Below, one piece after another: positions 1 through 11,843 of a DNA stretch of 53,129 bases. The stretch is taken from assembly GCA_002005505.1 (NCBI GenBank), contig KV908470.1:210001-263129 (forward strand), read 5' to 3'. The first letter of the stretch is position 1; every line of letters starts with the position of its first letter. The notes beneath the pieces were generated by a model. The model ran no database searches. It was not told the DNA's origin and saw nothing but the letters and a program-made list of their open reading frames with translations. The DNA is from Botryococcus braunii. Taxonomy: Eukaryota > Chlorophyta > Trebouxiophyceae. A program made the position numbers and the translations under genes.

Positions 1-142
<142 letters not shown>

Positions 143-186
143 AAAGAACTTCACGCATTTTACATCCAAATCATTCAGCAGCCTTT

Positions 187-1488
187 ATGGCGGGAGATGC
201 AGCGGTCGCAAGTGTTACTGGGAAGCAAGAAGAAGTCCAGGAACCTGTTAAGGAGCCTCCTCTCATCAACCGAAATCAAGAACCCGAATTACATGCTGAA
301 ATTCTGAAAGGAACCGCCGCCCTGGCTATTTTTCTTGAATTGGATGGAAAGCGTTGGGTTGAACAAGCCACAGCAATCTGTGTCAAAGTTCCTGTCTTGA
401 GCTTAAGCCAATTCAAGACAGGGGGCCCGACAAGGAACATGTTGCTTACGACGGCTCACAGCATTAAAGTGCCCGTACGTATGTGGTCGCAAGGACTCTT
501 AGGAGCAGAATTAAAAAGATTCGGCTCTGACTCCCAGGTTAGGAGTGACCCAGAGCAGTATTTCAAGGTGCGTGCAATAGTGGTTTTCGTGGAGAACCAA
601 CAAGGTAATCTCGATAAAGCATGGGCGATCACGACTGACCAGCTCACATCTCCATTGGGTGATCACTTCCTTGACGAGGGTGTCCATTATGCCGTTCCTT
701 CAAAATACAATTATTGCAAGCCATACCGAAAGCAGTATGACTTTGCATTGATAGACGTGTCAGGTGCCAAGTGTGTGGTTCCAAAGAATGACCCAAATAG
801 AAATCTAGATCTTCAAGATGCGCTTGAGTTCATGGACATGTATGACATCGCCTCAGAATCGAGACCATGGAAATGGGGTGATATCCAAGATAAACAAGTG
901 TATGTCAGTGGATACCCCAGAGCTCTTTTGGATGCATCCATCATGAAAAAATCCTGGACTGAGCATTTGATTCTCCTAATTCATAAGGAGCACATGCTAT
1001 TTGAACGTAAATTCAGGATCGTACAAACACTGGAACCCCGTGATAAATGGCAAAACGAAAAAAATGATATCAAAATCTGGATAATGCCGGAATATGAGAG
1101 AGAATATGAGGAGGTTCCCAAAAGAACTTTGGCTTCGCCGTTACAGAACCCTAAACCAGTTGTCTCACGCAAGCTTGTTGATGTGGGCAAGCATCTCTTG
1201 CTAGCCCAGGGCAAAACATCCGGCAAAGATTCGAATCAGAGCCTGTGCAAGGAATTGAACGAAGGAGCTTTCTGTGGAAGCATCTGGAAAGTGCACACGG
1301 GTGGTGATAAGAATAAGTTGTCCGTTTTTGGAATGCACATCGGAGGTCCCGATCCCAAGTGTTTGGGAGACGGGGAGAAGGAGGGTGGCCTGTATGTTGC
1401 CCGAAAGTTTGATGAGACATTCCCAGGCGAAACGAAGTCGATGGCTATTGGCTTGATTAAAGCTCAAAAGACTACGGCCCGTAAATAG
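187..1488 (+). CDS. Trypsin/chymotrypsin-fold protease-like protein, copy A (putative Cys nucleophile)
   Basis: Intact 433-residue frame from the first ATG after the GT tract. The longer upstream frame only reads through the microsatellite. Three blocks match the order of a chymotrypsin-fold triad: LLTTAHSI (His91), YDFALID (Asp185) and GAFCGS (Cys363-Gly364-Ser365), the last followed by a hydrophobic VFGMHIGG strand like the one after the nucleophile loop in such proteases. In ordinary members the loop reads GxSGG; here Cys sits at the nucleophile position, as in chymotrypsin-fold cysteine proteases. No signal peptide or membrane segment is seen. No intron is needed. The closest relative in the window is copy B (from 5149). 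Family assignment is by motif inspection only. An inactive homologue is possible, because the spacing from Asp to Cys is long. Confidence 0.6.
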   Translation: MAGDAAVASVTGKQEEVQEPVKEPPLINRNQEPELHAEILKGTAALAIFLELDGKRWVEQATAICVKVPVLSLSQFKTGGPTRNMLLTTAHSIKVPVRMWSQGLLGAELKRFGSDSQVRSDPEQYFKVRAIVVFVENQQGNLDKAWAITTDQLTSPLGDHFLDEGVHYAVPSKYNYCKPYRKQYDFALIDVSGAKCVVPKNDPNRNLDLQDALEFMDMYDIASESRPWKWGDIQDKQVYVSGYPRALLDASIMKKSWTEHLILLIHKEHMLFERKFRIVQTLEPRDKWQNEKNDIKIWIMPEYEREYEEVPKRTLASPLQNPKPVVSRKLVDVGKHLLLAQGKTSGKDSNQSLCKELNEGAFCGSIWKVHTGGDKNKLSVFGMHIGGPDPKCLGDGEKEGGLYVARKFDETFPGETKSMAIGLIKAQKTTARK

Positions 1489-2329
<841 letters not shown>

Positions 2330-2330
<1 letters not shown>

Positions 2331-2735
2331 CGGACCTTTATGCGAATTAGATTAGGGTGTCATGACCTTCCTATTGATAAAGGTAGACAACAAGGCATCC
2401 CTCAATCGAGACTAGAGGATTTGCACCACGTGCTCCTAGGAAGGCCTTAGAGCTCGTTGGTGATGAACATCATCTGTTGTTCACTTGTCCGGCTGTACAA
2501 CATGTACGGCAGCAATTTATGCAGCTCTTTCAACAAATGAGTCGATCTGTAAGAACGTTTATGTGGCAAGAAGACCCTCAAGGGGTTACCAAATTTGTGA
2601 CTAGAGCACTGGAGAGCTACCTAACTCTCCCAGTTGCTGTGCGACCTTAGTTGGCTAGATATGGGTCATTATTTGTACTGCCGTCCTCTTCATCCCTAGT
2701 GGCTGGTCTTTGGATGTAACCTTCCTTTCCTTTCC
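2330..2735 (+). mobile_element. 5'-truncated LINE 3' end (ORF2 C-terminal relic and tail)
   Basis: Translated pieces match the C-terminus of ORF2 of the LINE at 8.4-11.8 kb. RLGCHDLPIDKGRQQ corresponds to [16 protein letters not shown] later piece, beginning GDEHHLLFTCPA and continuing with VRTFMWQ, corresponds to [12 protein letters not shown] and LRQFIWQ. Frameshifts separate the pieces, so it is dead. It ends like the full element: GGATGTAAC followed by a pyrimidine-rich simple repeat, here (TTTCC)n at about 2720-2740. The copy is strongly 5' truncated, as is common in target-primed reverse transcription. Confidence 0.75.
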
Positions 2736-2748
2736 TTTCCTGCCACAG

Positions 2749-3114
2749 TGGTCTCAGATCGGAATCGAAACCCAAAAGAGTGGCGCTGTTCGTGATCGGA
2801 CGTACGAGATCGAATTAGACCTCGCATATGAACTCGATTCGGACGGGGACGCATTCCGCGCATTACACAAATAGGCAGACCATGCGCGGGCTCTTCATTT
2901 CCAAGACGACTTGCAAGGGAACGTATATGAGAATGTCAAGCTGAATTTTCTCTAAGGGGTTCAGGCAGTCTATCTCTTTCACGCCGAAGGGTTTTCCAAG
3001 ACCTATACCGGCGGCAAACCCGTGCGCACGGTGCCACACGGTCTTACTAAAGACTCTTTAAGATCCCTCGACATCCGTGACTGCCTCGACGTACGTGACC
3101 AAAAGCAACCATAA
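2749..3114 (+). pseudogene. Broken exon of unknown protein
   Basis: A pyrimidine tract and CCACAG acceptor at 2741-2748 are followed by one frame that stays protein-like for 122 codons, interrupted only by TAG at 2872-2874 and TAA at 2953-2955, then closed by TAA at 3112-3114. Composition is rich in Asp, Arg and Leu (for example KTYTGGKPVRTVPHG). I recognise no family. The pyrimidine tract of the apparent acceptor is the tail of the LINE relic just upstream. It may be a pseudogene or an accidental open stretch. Confidence 0.35.
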
Positions 3115-3473
3115 AGTGTTGGTTGTATAAAAAACAGTTATTCTAACTTACCTTTACTGTACGAGTACAAGTAACTGTATCCTCTTCAGGCAATTTGTAA
3201 AGACAGCCATTACCTTGTACTTCATATGCGTGCATGGGGAGACCCCGTACAGTTCTCTCTGGTTTTCAAATATACTTAGATGAACGCGTACATTCTATAA
3301 TTGCCCGCTCTGCGTCGCATTTAAGACGGAAAATTCACGCATTGTAATCAGTCGCTATCTTCTTCTTCATGAACGGATCTGTTTGCCTCAGTCAAATACT
3401 CTTCCGCTGATTGCCATAACACAATTGCGGGTAAAGACACACAGAACCAGTACACTTCTACGGGAATCAACAC

Positions 3474-4100
3474 TCCAGAAACCGTCGTGATCTGTTCGTG
3501 CAAATTTTGACAGCCAACAAAGGTAATAAATTCTCTTCCTCCAATACATCGCTATTATAGATTATTCATTCCTTCGTACGAATGACGGTATACCTCCGTT
3601 CCCTCGAAGTTTTTGTTTTCCGTTTCCGTCCCCCCCCCCCCCCCGGCACTACCGTTCTGCCTTCCTTCCGTCCTTCCTTCTTAACCTAAGTGTTTCCTTC
3701 CTTTCTTCCTTCCTGTCATTCTGGCATCCGTAATTCCTTGCTTCTTCCTTCCATCCGTAATTCTTTCGTTTACGGAAAACTAGACAACAGAAACCGTCGT
3801 GAGCCGTTAGGGTATAAGTGTGAAATGTTAGAGCCAACAAAGGTAAACAATTCTCTTTTTTAATACATCGATGTTGTCTATTATACAGACTGTTACTCTG
3901 TTTCCTAATAGTTTCTGTTTTCGTTTCATTTCGTGGTCCCTCCCTACCGTAAGGGAGGTTTTTGCCTTCCTTCCTTAACCTTTGGAAGGAAGAAAGCATT
4001 TTGGCTTCCTTCGTAGCCCCCTGGTACCAAGGTATCCTTCCTTCCTCCCTCTGTTTCCTTCCTTTTCCTCCTTCCTTCCTTCCTTCCTTCCTTCCTTCCT
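3474..4100. repeat. Imperfect ~315-bp tandem duplication with CCTT-rich tracts
   Basis: Blocks at 3474-3560 and 3789-3880 share AGAAACCGTCGTGA, then AGCCAACAAAGGTAA and AATACATCG. Each is followed by a TTTCCGTTTC-like stretch and a (CCTT)n tract. A 15-base C run lies at about 3631-3645. The second tract, at about 4073-4108, is the purer CCTT repeat. AAAG/GTAA in each copy resembles a splice donor. Confidence 0.7.
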
Positions 4101-4109
4101 TCCTTCCTT

Positions 4110-4915
4110 AATCTCCTTCGATTGCCTGGCGAAAATAAGTTTCTATTTTGTGACTGGTGGATATTACGTCATACTCAAGCCGGCATTGAGTGCATGATAA
4201 TTGTTTTGGAAACCATAAACGAGCTTTAGGGCTGAAGGTAATAATATAATCTACCCAAGGCCTAGTCCATGAGTTTGTTTCATGAGAATCAGATGAAATG
4301 AACATCATAGTTTCCAAGAAGCATCATTCAAAAAAGCAAGTCTTCAAAATTATTCACTGGAAAATGCATGACAGGACATTTACAAAGTCAATTAACTTAA
4401 AAGTCTATAGTTAAACATTACACTCTACGAAAACTTAAACGAATAGAAAATGGCCCGTATTGACCACTCCAATTTTAAAAGGCTTATACCGCTTAAGGTG
4501 TCGGCGTTTATGAAATGCAGGAAATAACTGCAGGCAAAGCATTGGCGATTGAGAGGAATTAGTCTCTTTGACGGTCGACGGTTGCAAATTATGGCGAGTA
4601 CAAGTATTACGGACAATACAGGTGAGCTTCAACAGGGTACACAAGCCCCGCAAGAGCAAACTAAAAACGAATCATATGCAAATTGTTTCAACTGGAACAA
4701 AAACAAAAATACACATAGCAGGTCAATTGTTTCGTCCGAATGCTCTAACATATCTATTAACAGATATGTTAAATTTTGAGTGTCATGTAACTACTTAATG
4801 ATAATAGATAATTTGATCCTAAACTAAGTGGAGCTCACGGGACCAAAGCGGGAAACTGTATATCAATGGTTTATCAAATTAAAACCATCAATATATCGAA
4901 CTTAATCTAAACAAT
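4110..4915. other. Intergenic, nothing recognised
   Basis: Short AT-rich frames only (up to about 76 codons) and no convincing splice structure. It ends in a CG-rich GCGCGCGCG junction with the (GT)n tract before copy B. Confidence 0.5.
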
Positions 4916-4922
4916 GCGCGCG

Positions 4923-5088
<166 letters not shown>

Positions 5089-5148
5089 AAAGCACTTTCA
5101 CGAATTTTACATTTTGCTTATTTTCACGTAAAATATTCAGCAGACTTT

Positions 5149-6458
5149 ATGGCGGGGGGATGCAGCGGTCGCAAGTATTTCCGGGAAGCAAGTCCAGGAA
5201 CCTCTTGAGAAGCTTCCGTTCATCAACCGAATTACATGCGAAACTATTGAGAGGAAGCGCCGCTCTCGCTATTTTTCTTGAATCGGACGGAAATCGTTGG
5301 GTTAAACAAGCCACAGCAACCTGTGTCAAAGTTCCTGTCTTAAGGTTAAGCAAATTCAAGCCAGGGGGCCCGACAAGGAACATGTTGCTAACGACGGCTC
5401 ACAGCATTACAGTCCCCGTACGTATGTGTTCGCAAGGATCCTTAGGAGGAGAAATAAAGAGATTTGGCTCTGACTCCCAGGTTAGGAGCGACCCAGAGCA
5501 GTACTTCAAGGTGCGGGCAATAGTGGTCTTCGTGGAGAACCAACAAGGTAATCTAGATGAAGCATGGGCGATCACAACTGACCAGCTCACATCTCCATTG
5601 GGTGATCACTTCCTTGACGAGGGTGTCCATTATGCCGTTCCTTCTAAACACAATTATTGCAAGCCATACCGAAAGCAGTATGACTTTGCATTGATAGACG
5701 TGTCAGGTGCCAAGTGTGTGGTTCCAAAGAATGACCCAAATAGAAATCTAGATCTTCAAGATGCGCTTGAGTTCATGGACATGTATGACTTCGCCTCAGA
5801 ATCGAGACCATGGAAATGGGGTGATATCCAAGGTAAACAAGTGTATGTCAGTGGATACCCTAGAGTTCCTGAAGATGAATCCGTCATGTCAAATTACTGG
5901 AAATCAAGGTCCTGGGATGAGCATTTGGTTCAGCTAATCTCTAAGGAGCACGTGCTATTTAAACGTAAATTCAGGATCGTACAAACGCTGGAACCCCGTG
6001 ATAAATGGCAAAGCGAAACAAATGATCTCAAAATCTGGAGAATGCCGGAATATGAGAGAGAGTATGAGGAAGTTCCTGAAAGAACTTTGGCTTCGCCGTT
6101 ACAGAACCCTAAAGCGGTTGTCTCATGCAAGCTTATTGATGTGGGCGAGCATCTCTTGCTAGCCCAGGGTGAAAGATCCGACAAATGTTCGGATCAGAGC
6201 CTCTCCGAGGAATTGAACGAAGGAGCTTTCTGTGAAAGCACCTGGAGAGTGCTCACGGGTGGTGATAAGAATTCTGGTAAGTTGTCCGTTTTTTGAATGC
6301 ACATCGGAGGTCCCGATCCCAGCAGTGTGGGAGACGAGGGCGGGGAGGACGAGGGCGGCCTATATGTCGCCCGGATGTTTGATGAGACATTCCCCGGCGA
6401 AACGAAAACCTTCTTTCCTTCCTCCCTTGTGGAGGGTAGTCTCAATTTCCAGGTCTAG
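5149..6458 (+). pseudogene. Protease-like protein, copy B (decayed)
   Basis: Closely similar to copy A over most of its length, with the His motif (LLTTAHSI) and Asp motif (YDFALID) kept. Damage: after the ATG at 5149 the G run is longer than in A, which shifts the frame to an early TGA; a later in-frame ATG at about 5160 could still open the main frame. The nucleophile loop reads GAFCES instead of GAFCGS, so the Gly after Cys is lost. A G-to-T change makes TGA at 6294-6296, cutting off the GMHIGG strand. The frame beyond stays open to TAG at 6456-6458. Near the C-terminus about 105 bp, absent from copy A, lie between GAAACGAA and ATGGCTATTGG. Most likely a pseudogene; a truncated product cannot be excluded. 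Confidence 0.7.
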
Positions 6459-7390
6459 GGGTGGGCGGGTTTTGGGGTTTGATTTCCTGTTATTGTAATT
6501 AAACTAAAACAATGGCTATTGGGCTTGACTAAAGCTCAAAAACCCCGTACGTAGGGCATACAAAAACCGATATCAGGTCAGTGCACAAGCGTCACAATAG
6601 CTCTTTTTGTTCGCAGGGCTGATCAGCTAGGCATGAATTCATTATTATAATATATAATAAATGTTATAAAACTGATTTCGAAAGTATTATGCCGGGCCTG
6701 GCGGAACTTATATGTGCACACATGAGATCACCTGATCATACAGTGCGTTGACAAGAAGCAAGTCAGGGGCAAGGCAGGGTAGCATCAGGCGTCAGGAATA
6801 GTTTCATGCACAAGAAGCGGCCGCGGGGCAGGGAATGCTGCTGTTTCCTCGCCACCGCTGACTGCGGAGGCGATTGTGTATCAGATATGTAGTGAATCTT
6901 TAACACCAGCTGGATCCACTAGAGCTTCAGCATCAATTGAGCTTGCAAGGTCGTCGAACTACTAACCAGACGTACGTGTGATTGGAGGTGTCCGCGCCGC
7001 AGGAGAGGTCGTAGACTTTTCACAACATTGTGAAACGTAAGCGTATCTCATGTGCAAGCATCCAAGTGGGAAGATGTTCATATCAGGGGTTTGGACATCA
7101 ATTGCGTTTAACGAGTCCCCATTATCATATAAAAGCTTAGATAGGGTACTTGCGTCGTGTACAACATTATGGTATTCCCTTTGCAGCTGTGTCTGTAAGC
7201 ACTAGCTGGTCATATATAATTAGTAAGTACTAGCTGGTCATATATAATTAGTAAGTACTAGCTGGTCATATATAATTAGTAAGTACTAGCTGGTCATATA
7301 TAATTATTAAGTACTAGCTGGTCATATATAATGATCTAGGACGTCTTCCTATACAAGTATCTATGGGCCAGCTAGCATATGTGCACCTTG
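6297..7390 (+). repeat. Downstream flank of duplicated unit, copy B
   Basis: Counterpart of 1489-2330, with the same order of conserved blocks but without the long AT tract. The distance between the copies (about 4.9 kb) defines the tandem duplication. Confidence 0.7.
7195..7338 (+). repeat. 28-bp tandem repeat, five units, each with a splice-donor-like start
   Basis: Unit begins GTAAGTACTAGCTGG and ends CATATATAATTA. There are five near-identical units in a row; copy A has a single unit at about 2231. The first unit directly follows a TTTGCAG/CTGTGTCT exon-like stretch, so the amplified unit starts at the donor site. Confidence 0.85.
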
Positions 7391-7393
7391 CAA

Positions 7394-8225
7394 CGTAAGT
7401 TAACCGGAAAACATGTTGATCCTCTGGGTGCCACAGGGGGGGGGGAGGGTGAGGGAATAGTGTCCCATCTCGGGACAGCCCGCACCTGGTCTGGTCGAGT
7501 TTGACCTCCGTCTATTATGTAATAATACACAGGACTACCTCACTTCGTTCAGAAACGTTATTATTTTATAAGCGATGAATGCGTGTTCATGTATACGAGG
7601 ACTTCTTTTCAAAATTTCGCTAATGCATTGCCCATATTGAGGATGAAAGTTGAAGAATCATGACCATTTCAAGCTGGTCTTGGAATTCTTTACCCATTTC
7701 ACTAGGTCAAAGCATATTTCTGTATGCTGCTGCACATATTGTAACCAGATTTGATGCACAATGAAGGCCTTTCTCGGTTGCCGTGCTTTTGATGCTCTCC
7801 ATGCCTACATTGTTCAAGTCCACTTGGCATTGTTTGTTCACCCGTTCCCAGGACTATAGCGAGACTAGCTAGGACTATAGTACTAGTCTCGCTCTGAGAC
7901 TTAAACTCTGCTTTCCACGAAAAGTGTAAGTCCATGGCCAAGGGTCAGCCCATGAAGAACCTTTCATAGTCATAAGATACGCCTTTGTTTAATAGTTTGA
8001 ATTTAAATTAACCAAAAATCTGATTATATACGTAATTAATAGATCTAGCTAGTATAGTAGCCATCTCGAGTGACCGTTCAGCTCCGGCGCGTCTCCGTAC
8101 GTCTTTCTCTACTAGCGCAGCCCCGCCTTGAGCTAAATAGCGCAGCCCTGCCTTGAGCTTACTGCGCATCACCAGGAGCCTCCACCGTTTCCTACAGAAA
8201 ACCCCCCATGGCTGCTCACTTAGGG
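7394..8225. other. Intergenic with short repeats
   Basis: A G-run lies near 7436-7446. An inverted repeat with 10-bp arms (AGCGAGACTA/TAGTCTCGCT) lies near 7858-7892. Two direct copies of a ~25-bp GCGCAGCC block lie near 8115-8160. No gene is recognised. Confidence 0.5.
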
Positions 8226-8417
8226 TGAGAAGAAGAAGTTACATCTGTCCAGCCACGAGGGCATGATAAGATGTCCACAACACACGCTAGCACGAAATAA
8301 AGAAAAGCGGGCCACCCGAGGTAGCCAACCAAAGACTAGACACGCAACGGCGTAAACGAAATGGGGAAATGGGGAATAAATGGGGGAGGGGCAGCCACAC
8401 ACGTGGCTGCGGCCAAG

Positions 8418-11400
8418 TCACCGCGTCCGGCGTAAGTCAACACGAGCCTGGAAGGCATCCGAGATGAACGATACAACCGCACGCAAATCAGCCTGCCAAA
8501 TAAACTGCCGAAGAGACCGTGAGGGGCGAGCAAACAACTGGGGGTAACTGTCCCGCACAGGCGCAAGGGCGGGACAGTGAAAAACAAAGTGGTGTTCATC
8601 ACCCACAGCGGAACCACACATATCACACACGCGCTGAAGCCGCGGAAGCCGCTGCCGGCGGCCCAGATCAATAGGAAGGCCATGAACACCAAGACGAAAC
8701 CTGAGGAAGAGCCGAACCTTGGAAACATCAAGAGAGAGATAAAAAAGGCGGGAGCGCTGAGCCTTAGTAGGGCGCGCAAACCACCGCACATACGTACATA
8801 GCTGAGGATCCGTAGGGGCCAACCGGGGGGAAACATGGAGGGAAGGCACATCGAGGGTATTAGCCTGCATAACTAGGGCTAAAAAGGTATCCATGTCTAC
8901 AGGATGGGGGCGCTGACAATCAACCTCATAGGGGTACCCTAAGCGTCGAAGGGCGGACATAAAAGAAGCCGCCCAGGACGGAGGACGAGCCGTAACCCCG
9001 TAGTAGCAAGAGTCCCTATGAATGCGGGCATACAAGTGGTCTGCGGGGAGAGCTGCCAGAGAGTTCCAAAAGGTGACCACCCGCTTGAACCAAATATGCT
9101 GAAGGGGCCAAACGCCTACCTCGGCAAGGAGCACATCAGTACGGACAGTGGGACGAACCCCAAGGATCATCCGGAGCATAGTAAGAAAATCCTTTTCTAG
9201 AGTGTTTGCAGAGGGCTGAGGGGAGGAGGGGGAAAACCCCCGGAGACTCCATACCTCACACCCATATGAACAAGCAGGAACCACACACGTCAAGAAGAGA
9301 CGCACAAGAAGACCAATCGAAGTGGCGCATTTAAGATTGCCATAACGCGTGAAAATAGTAGACCAGGCACCCCACATCTTGCCACGTAAGTGGCCAAAGG
9401 TAGCCCCAATACCGGAAGTCGTAGAAAGGATAACTCCTAAATGACGAGCCTGGGTCACCCGAGGCAGGGGTTGACCATCATACGTAACGGGGGTGGGGGC
9501 CTCCTGCGAGTGAGGGAAGACCATGAAATGCGACTTGGGGACATTCACCCGCATACGCGTTAACTGGCACCACTCCGAAGTAGCGGGGAGAAGGTGAGCC
9601 TGCAACTCATCCCGGGACTTGGCCAGAAGCTTGTAGTCATCGGCATAGCCTTGAATAGGGACAGAACGACCATCCCGGGTGGCGGGCCCAACACCCGGAC
9701 ACCGAGCTTCAACATAGCGAATGAGACCATCCGAGAAGATACCAAACAGAGTAGGACTAATAGGGGACCCCTGGAGGATACCGACCCGAGGCATCACGAG
9801 CGCCCCGGACGTCCCCCCTGCACATAAGGTAACTAGGGCATCGTCATACAAAGATTGCACAGCAGCCCGAAATTGGGCAGGTACCCCCACCCGAGATAAG
9901 GCCTCCCAAAGAAGGGGACGAGGAACCCGATCATAGGCTTTACTCAAATCTAAAGAGCATAAAAATAAGGGGTGCTCTGGCGTAGCAAGGTCAATGAAGT
10001 GCTGAACCGCAAAGAGCTGATGCAAGGTGGAAAAACCTGGGCGGAAGCCAGTTTGGGCTTGACAGCGCAACCCCTGGGATTCCACATGCCGAATAAGCCT
10101 AGTGTTCAAGAGAGTGGCATACAACCGCATGAAGGGTTCAGGGACAGCAAGAGGGCGGTAATTTGCCGTATCCAATACGTCCTTGGCCCCGGGTTTAAAC
10201 ACAGGGACGACCCGAGACACATTGAAGGCAGGGGGAATGCGCCCAACCTGAAACATGGCATTGACAATGGTCAACAAGAGCGGGGCCAAGAGATGGGGGT
10301 CCTGTCTACGGGTGTGGGGGTCAGGGGGGCGTTGGGCGAAGCGAAGGAATTCAGACGGAAAACCCTGAAATCCAACACTCCTACCCGTGTGCAAGGTACT
10401 AAGGGCATCTTCCATTTCCTGTAAGGTGAAGGGTTGGTTAAGGGAGTCATCGGTGACCGGAGAAGGTGGATACGCCACCTCAGACAAGGGGAGAAGCGGT
10501 TCAGCATGGGCAGCTACATCCCCCCCAGTGAACCCAGACATGAAGGTGCCCCACATCTGATGGTCATGCAAGGGCAGGGGCAAGGAAGGGGGGTGGCCAC
10601 GGAGCGTCCGCCAAAAGAGACGGGGGCAAGTATGAAAGAGAGCAACACACTCATCCAATTGAGACATGAGCCACACCCGTTTACGGGACCGCACATAGGA
10701 ATGATAGTGCCGCTCAAGTCCACGCACTGCAGGGTCAGAAAACCCATGCAAGCGACCGGCCCGCCGCCAGTCCCGCTTGAGTCTAACACATTCCTGGTCA
10801 TAGAATGGCTGGTGTGGGGGATTCCTAGCCGGAGAAGCTAACCGAACACTATACATCCGCATGTCCGCATCGTGAGCCGCACGGACTAAGACTTGGGACA
10901 GTGTGGTAAGTGCTTCCTCCACATGCCCTGCCACCGCTAAATCCGCACAACGACCCAAGGCGGGAGCTGCGAGCTCCAAACGATGCACATAAGCTAAACG
11001 ACAACCCCCTCGCCAATGGACTTGTTTCAGTGGCACCCCCAAATGAGAAGGACTCGACTCCTGATAAGAAAGCCCTGTGAGCGCCACCGATGAGGCAATG
11101 GGGTAGTGATCAGAACCCCTTAACTCAGTGGAAACCGTGACCGATTCGAGGCAAGTGTGAAGCAACGAAGAAACCAAGATATGATCTGGGCGAGTGGCAG
11201 AGGTACGGCTGGTGGCACGGTACGTCGGAGGAGCATGAAAGTCCCCCGGGACACGGCCCGTGCATATAAGTAACCCACTTTGGTCAGCCAAGGTGACAAG
11301 CTGGCGGCCACTAGGATCTTGACCACTGAATTTGCCAACATCAACCGAGGAAGAGGTAGAAACATACTCAATATGTCCATTGAAGTCACCCCCCAGAAAG

Positions 11401-11843
11401 ACATAACCGTCACTGGACGCCAGAACCCCATATAACTCATCGTAACGAGTGGGAATAGGAACAGTCTGAAGGAGCGGGGACCCAAGGGGGGGAATGTAAA
11501 CGTTGCCCAAGTAAAGTGGGGAATGGGTGTCGTGCACAAAACGCAAGGATACCCAAAGGGACGAAGATGTGGTGGCCCATAGTTGGGCACTGTACCAGGA
11601 ACTGACCTTAACGGCAATCACCAAACCATAACCGGTCTTGTCAAGAGAAAGCTGCGGTGGAGAACAAAAAAGTTGAAAGCCCCTAAACAGATCCGGATCA
11701 ATATGCTTATGCAGAGTCTCTTGTAACATTACTACATCGAACTCATGAAAGAACCGACCATAATCATAGAGGTGGAACTTTGAATCTGTGAGGCCACGGA
11801 TATTCCAGGTCAGAAGCGAAAGAGTGACTTGACCAACGGGTTC
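8418..11843 (-). CDS. LINE ORF2: AP-type endonuclease, reverse transcriptase, C-terminal zinc knuckle
   Basis: Open for 1141 codons directly after the ORF1 stop. Endonuclease motifs in order: LLTWNIRG (residues 10-17), LQET (Glu42), GGDFNGH (about 151-157), RPDHILVS and GSDHYPI. The reverse transcriptase has the Asp-containing [11 protein letters not shown] block, the [10 protein letters not shown] block and the YADD catalytic box (about 9637-9648). The C-terminus has a CxxC...H...C knuckle (CDMCG...HFVFHC, about 8570-8640). The first ATG of the frame is at 11729 and falls after the TWN motif and just before QET. A protein started there would lack part of the endonuclease, so translation probably enters from ORF1. 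The enzyme nicks target DNA and reverse-transcribes the element RNA. Confidence 0.93.
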   Translation of the reverse strand, partial: EPVGQVTLSLLTWNIRGLTDSKFHLYDYGRFFHEFDVVMLQETLHKHIDPDLFRGFQLFCSPPQLSLDKTGYGLVIAVKVSSWYSAQLWATTSSSLWVSLRFVHDTHSPLYLGNVYIPPLGSPLLQTVPIPTRYDELYGVLASSDGYVFLGGDFNGHIEYVSTSSSVDVGKFSGQDPSGRQLVTLADQSGLLICTGRVPGDFHAPPTYRATSRTSATRPDHILVSSLLHTCLESVTVSTELRGSDHYPIASSVALTGLSYQESSPSHLGVPLKQVHWRGGCRLAYVHRLELAAPALGRCADLAVAGHVEEALTTLSQVLVRAAHDADMRMYSVRLASPARNPPHQPFYDQECVRLKRDWRRAGRLHGFSDPAVRGLERHYHSYVRSRKRVWLMSQLDECVALFHTCPRLFWRTLRGHPPSLPLPLHDHQMWGTFMSGFTGGDVAAHAEPLLPLSEVAYPPSPVTDDSLNQPFTLQEMEDALSTLHTGRSVGFQGFPSEFLRFAQRPPDPHTRRQDPHLLAPLLLTIVNAMFQVGRIPPAFNVSRVVPVFKPGAKDVLDTANYRPLAVPEPFMRLYATLLNTRLIRHVESQGLRCQAQTGFRPGFSTLHQLFAVQHFIDLATPEHPLFLCSLDLSKAYDRVPRPLLWEALSRVGVPAQFRAAVQSLYDDALVTLCAGGTSGALVMPRVGILQGSPISPTLFGIFSDGLIRYVEARCPGVGPATRDGRSVPIQGYADDYKLLAKSRDELQAHLLPATSEWCQLTRMRVNVPKSHFMVFPHSQEAPTPVTYDGQPLPRVTQARHLGVILSTTSGIGATFGHLRGKMWGAWSTIFTRYGNLKCATSIGLLVRLFLTCVVPACSYGCEVWSLRGFSPSSPQPSANTLEKDFLTMLRMILGVRPTVRTDVLLAEVGVWPLQHIWFKRVVTFWNSLAALPADHLYARIHRDSCYYGVTARPPSWAASFMSALRRLGYPYEVDCQRPHPVDMDTFLALVMQANTLDVPSLHVSPRLAPTDPQLCTYVRWFARPTKAQRSRLFYLSLDVSKVRLFLRFRLGVHGLPIDLGRRQRLPRLQRVCDMCGSAVGDEHHFVFHCPALAPVRDSYPQLFARPSRSLRQFIWQADLRAVVSFISDAFQARVDLRRTR

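Noticed and set aside
9972..10841. Plus-strand frames of 135-150 codons inside the LINE
   Set aside because: Shadows of the intact ORF2 on the minus strand.
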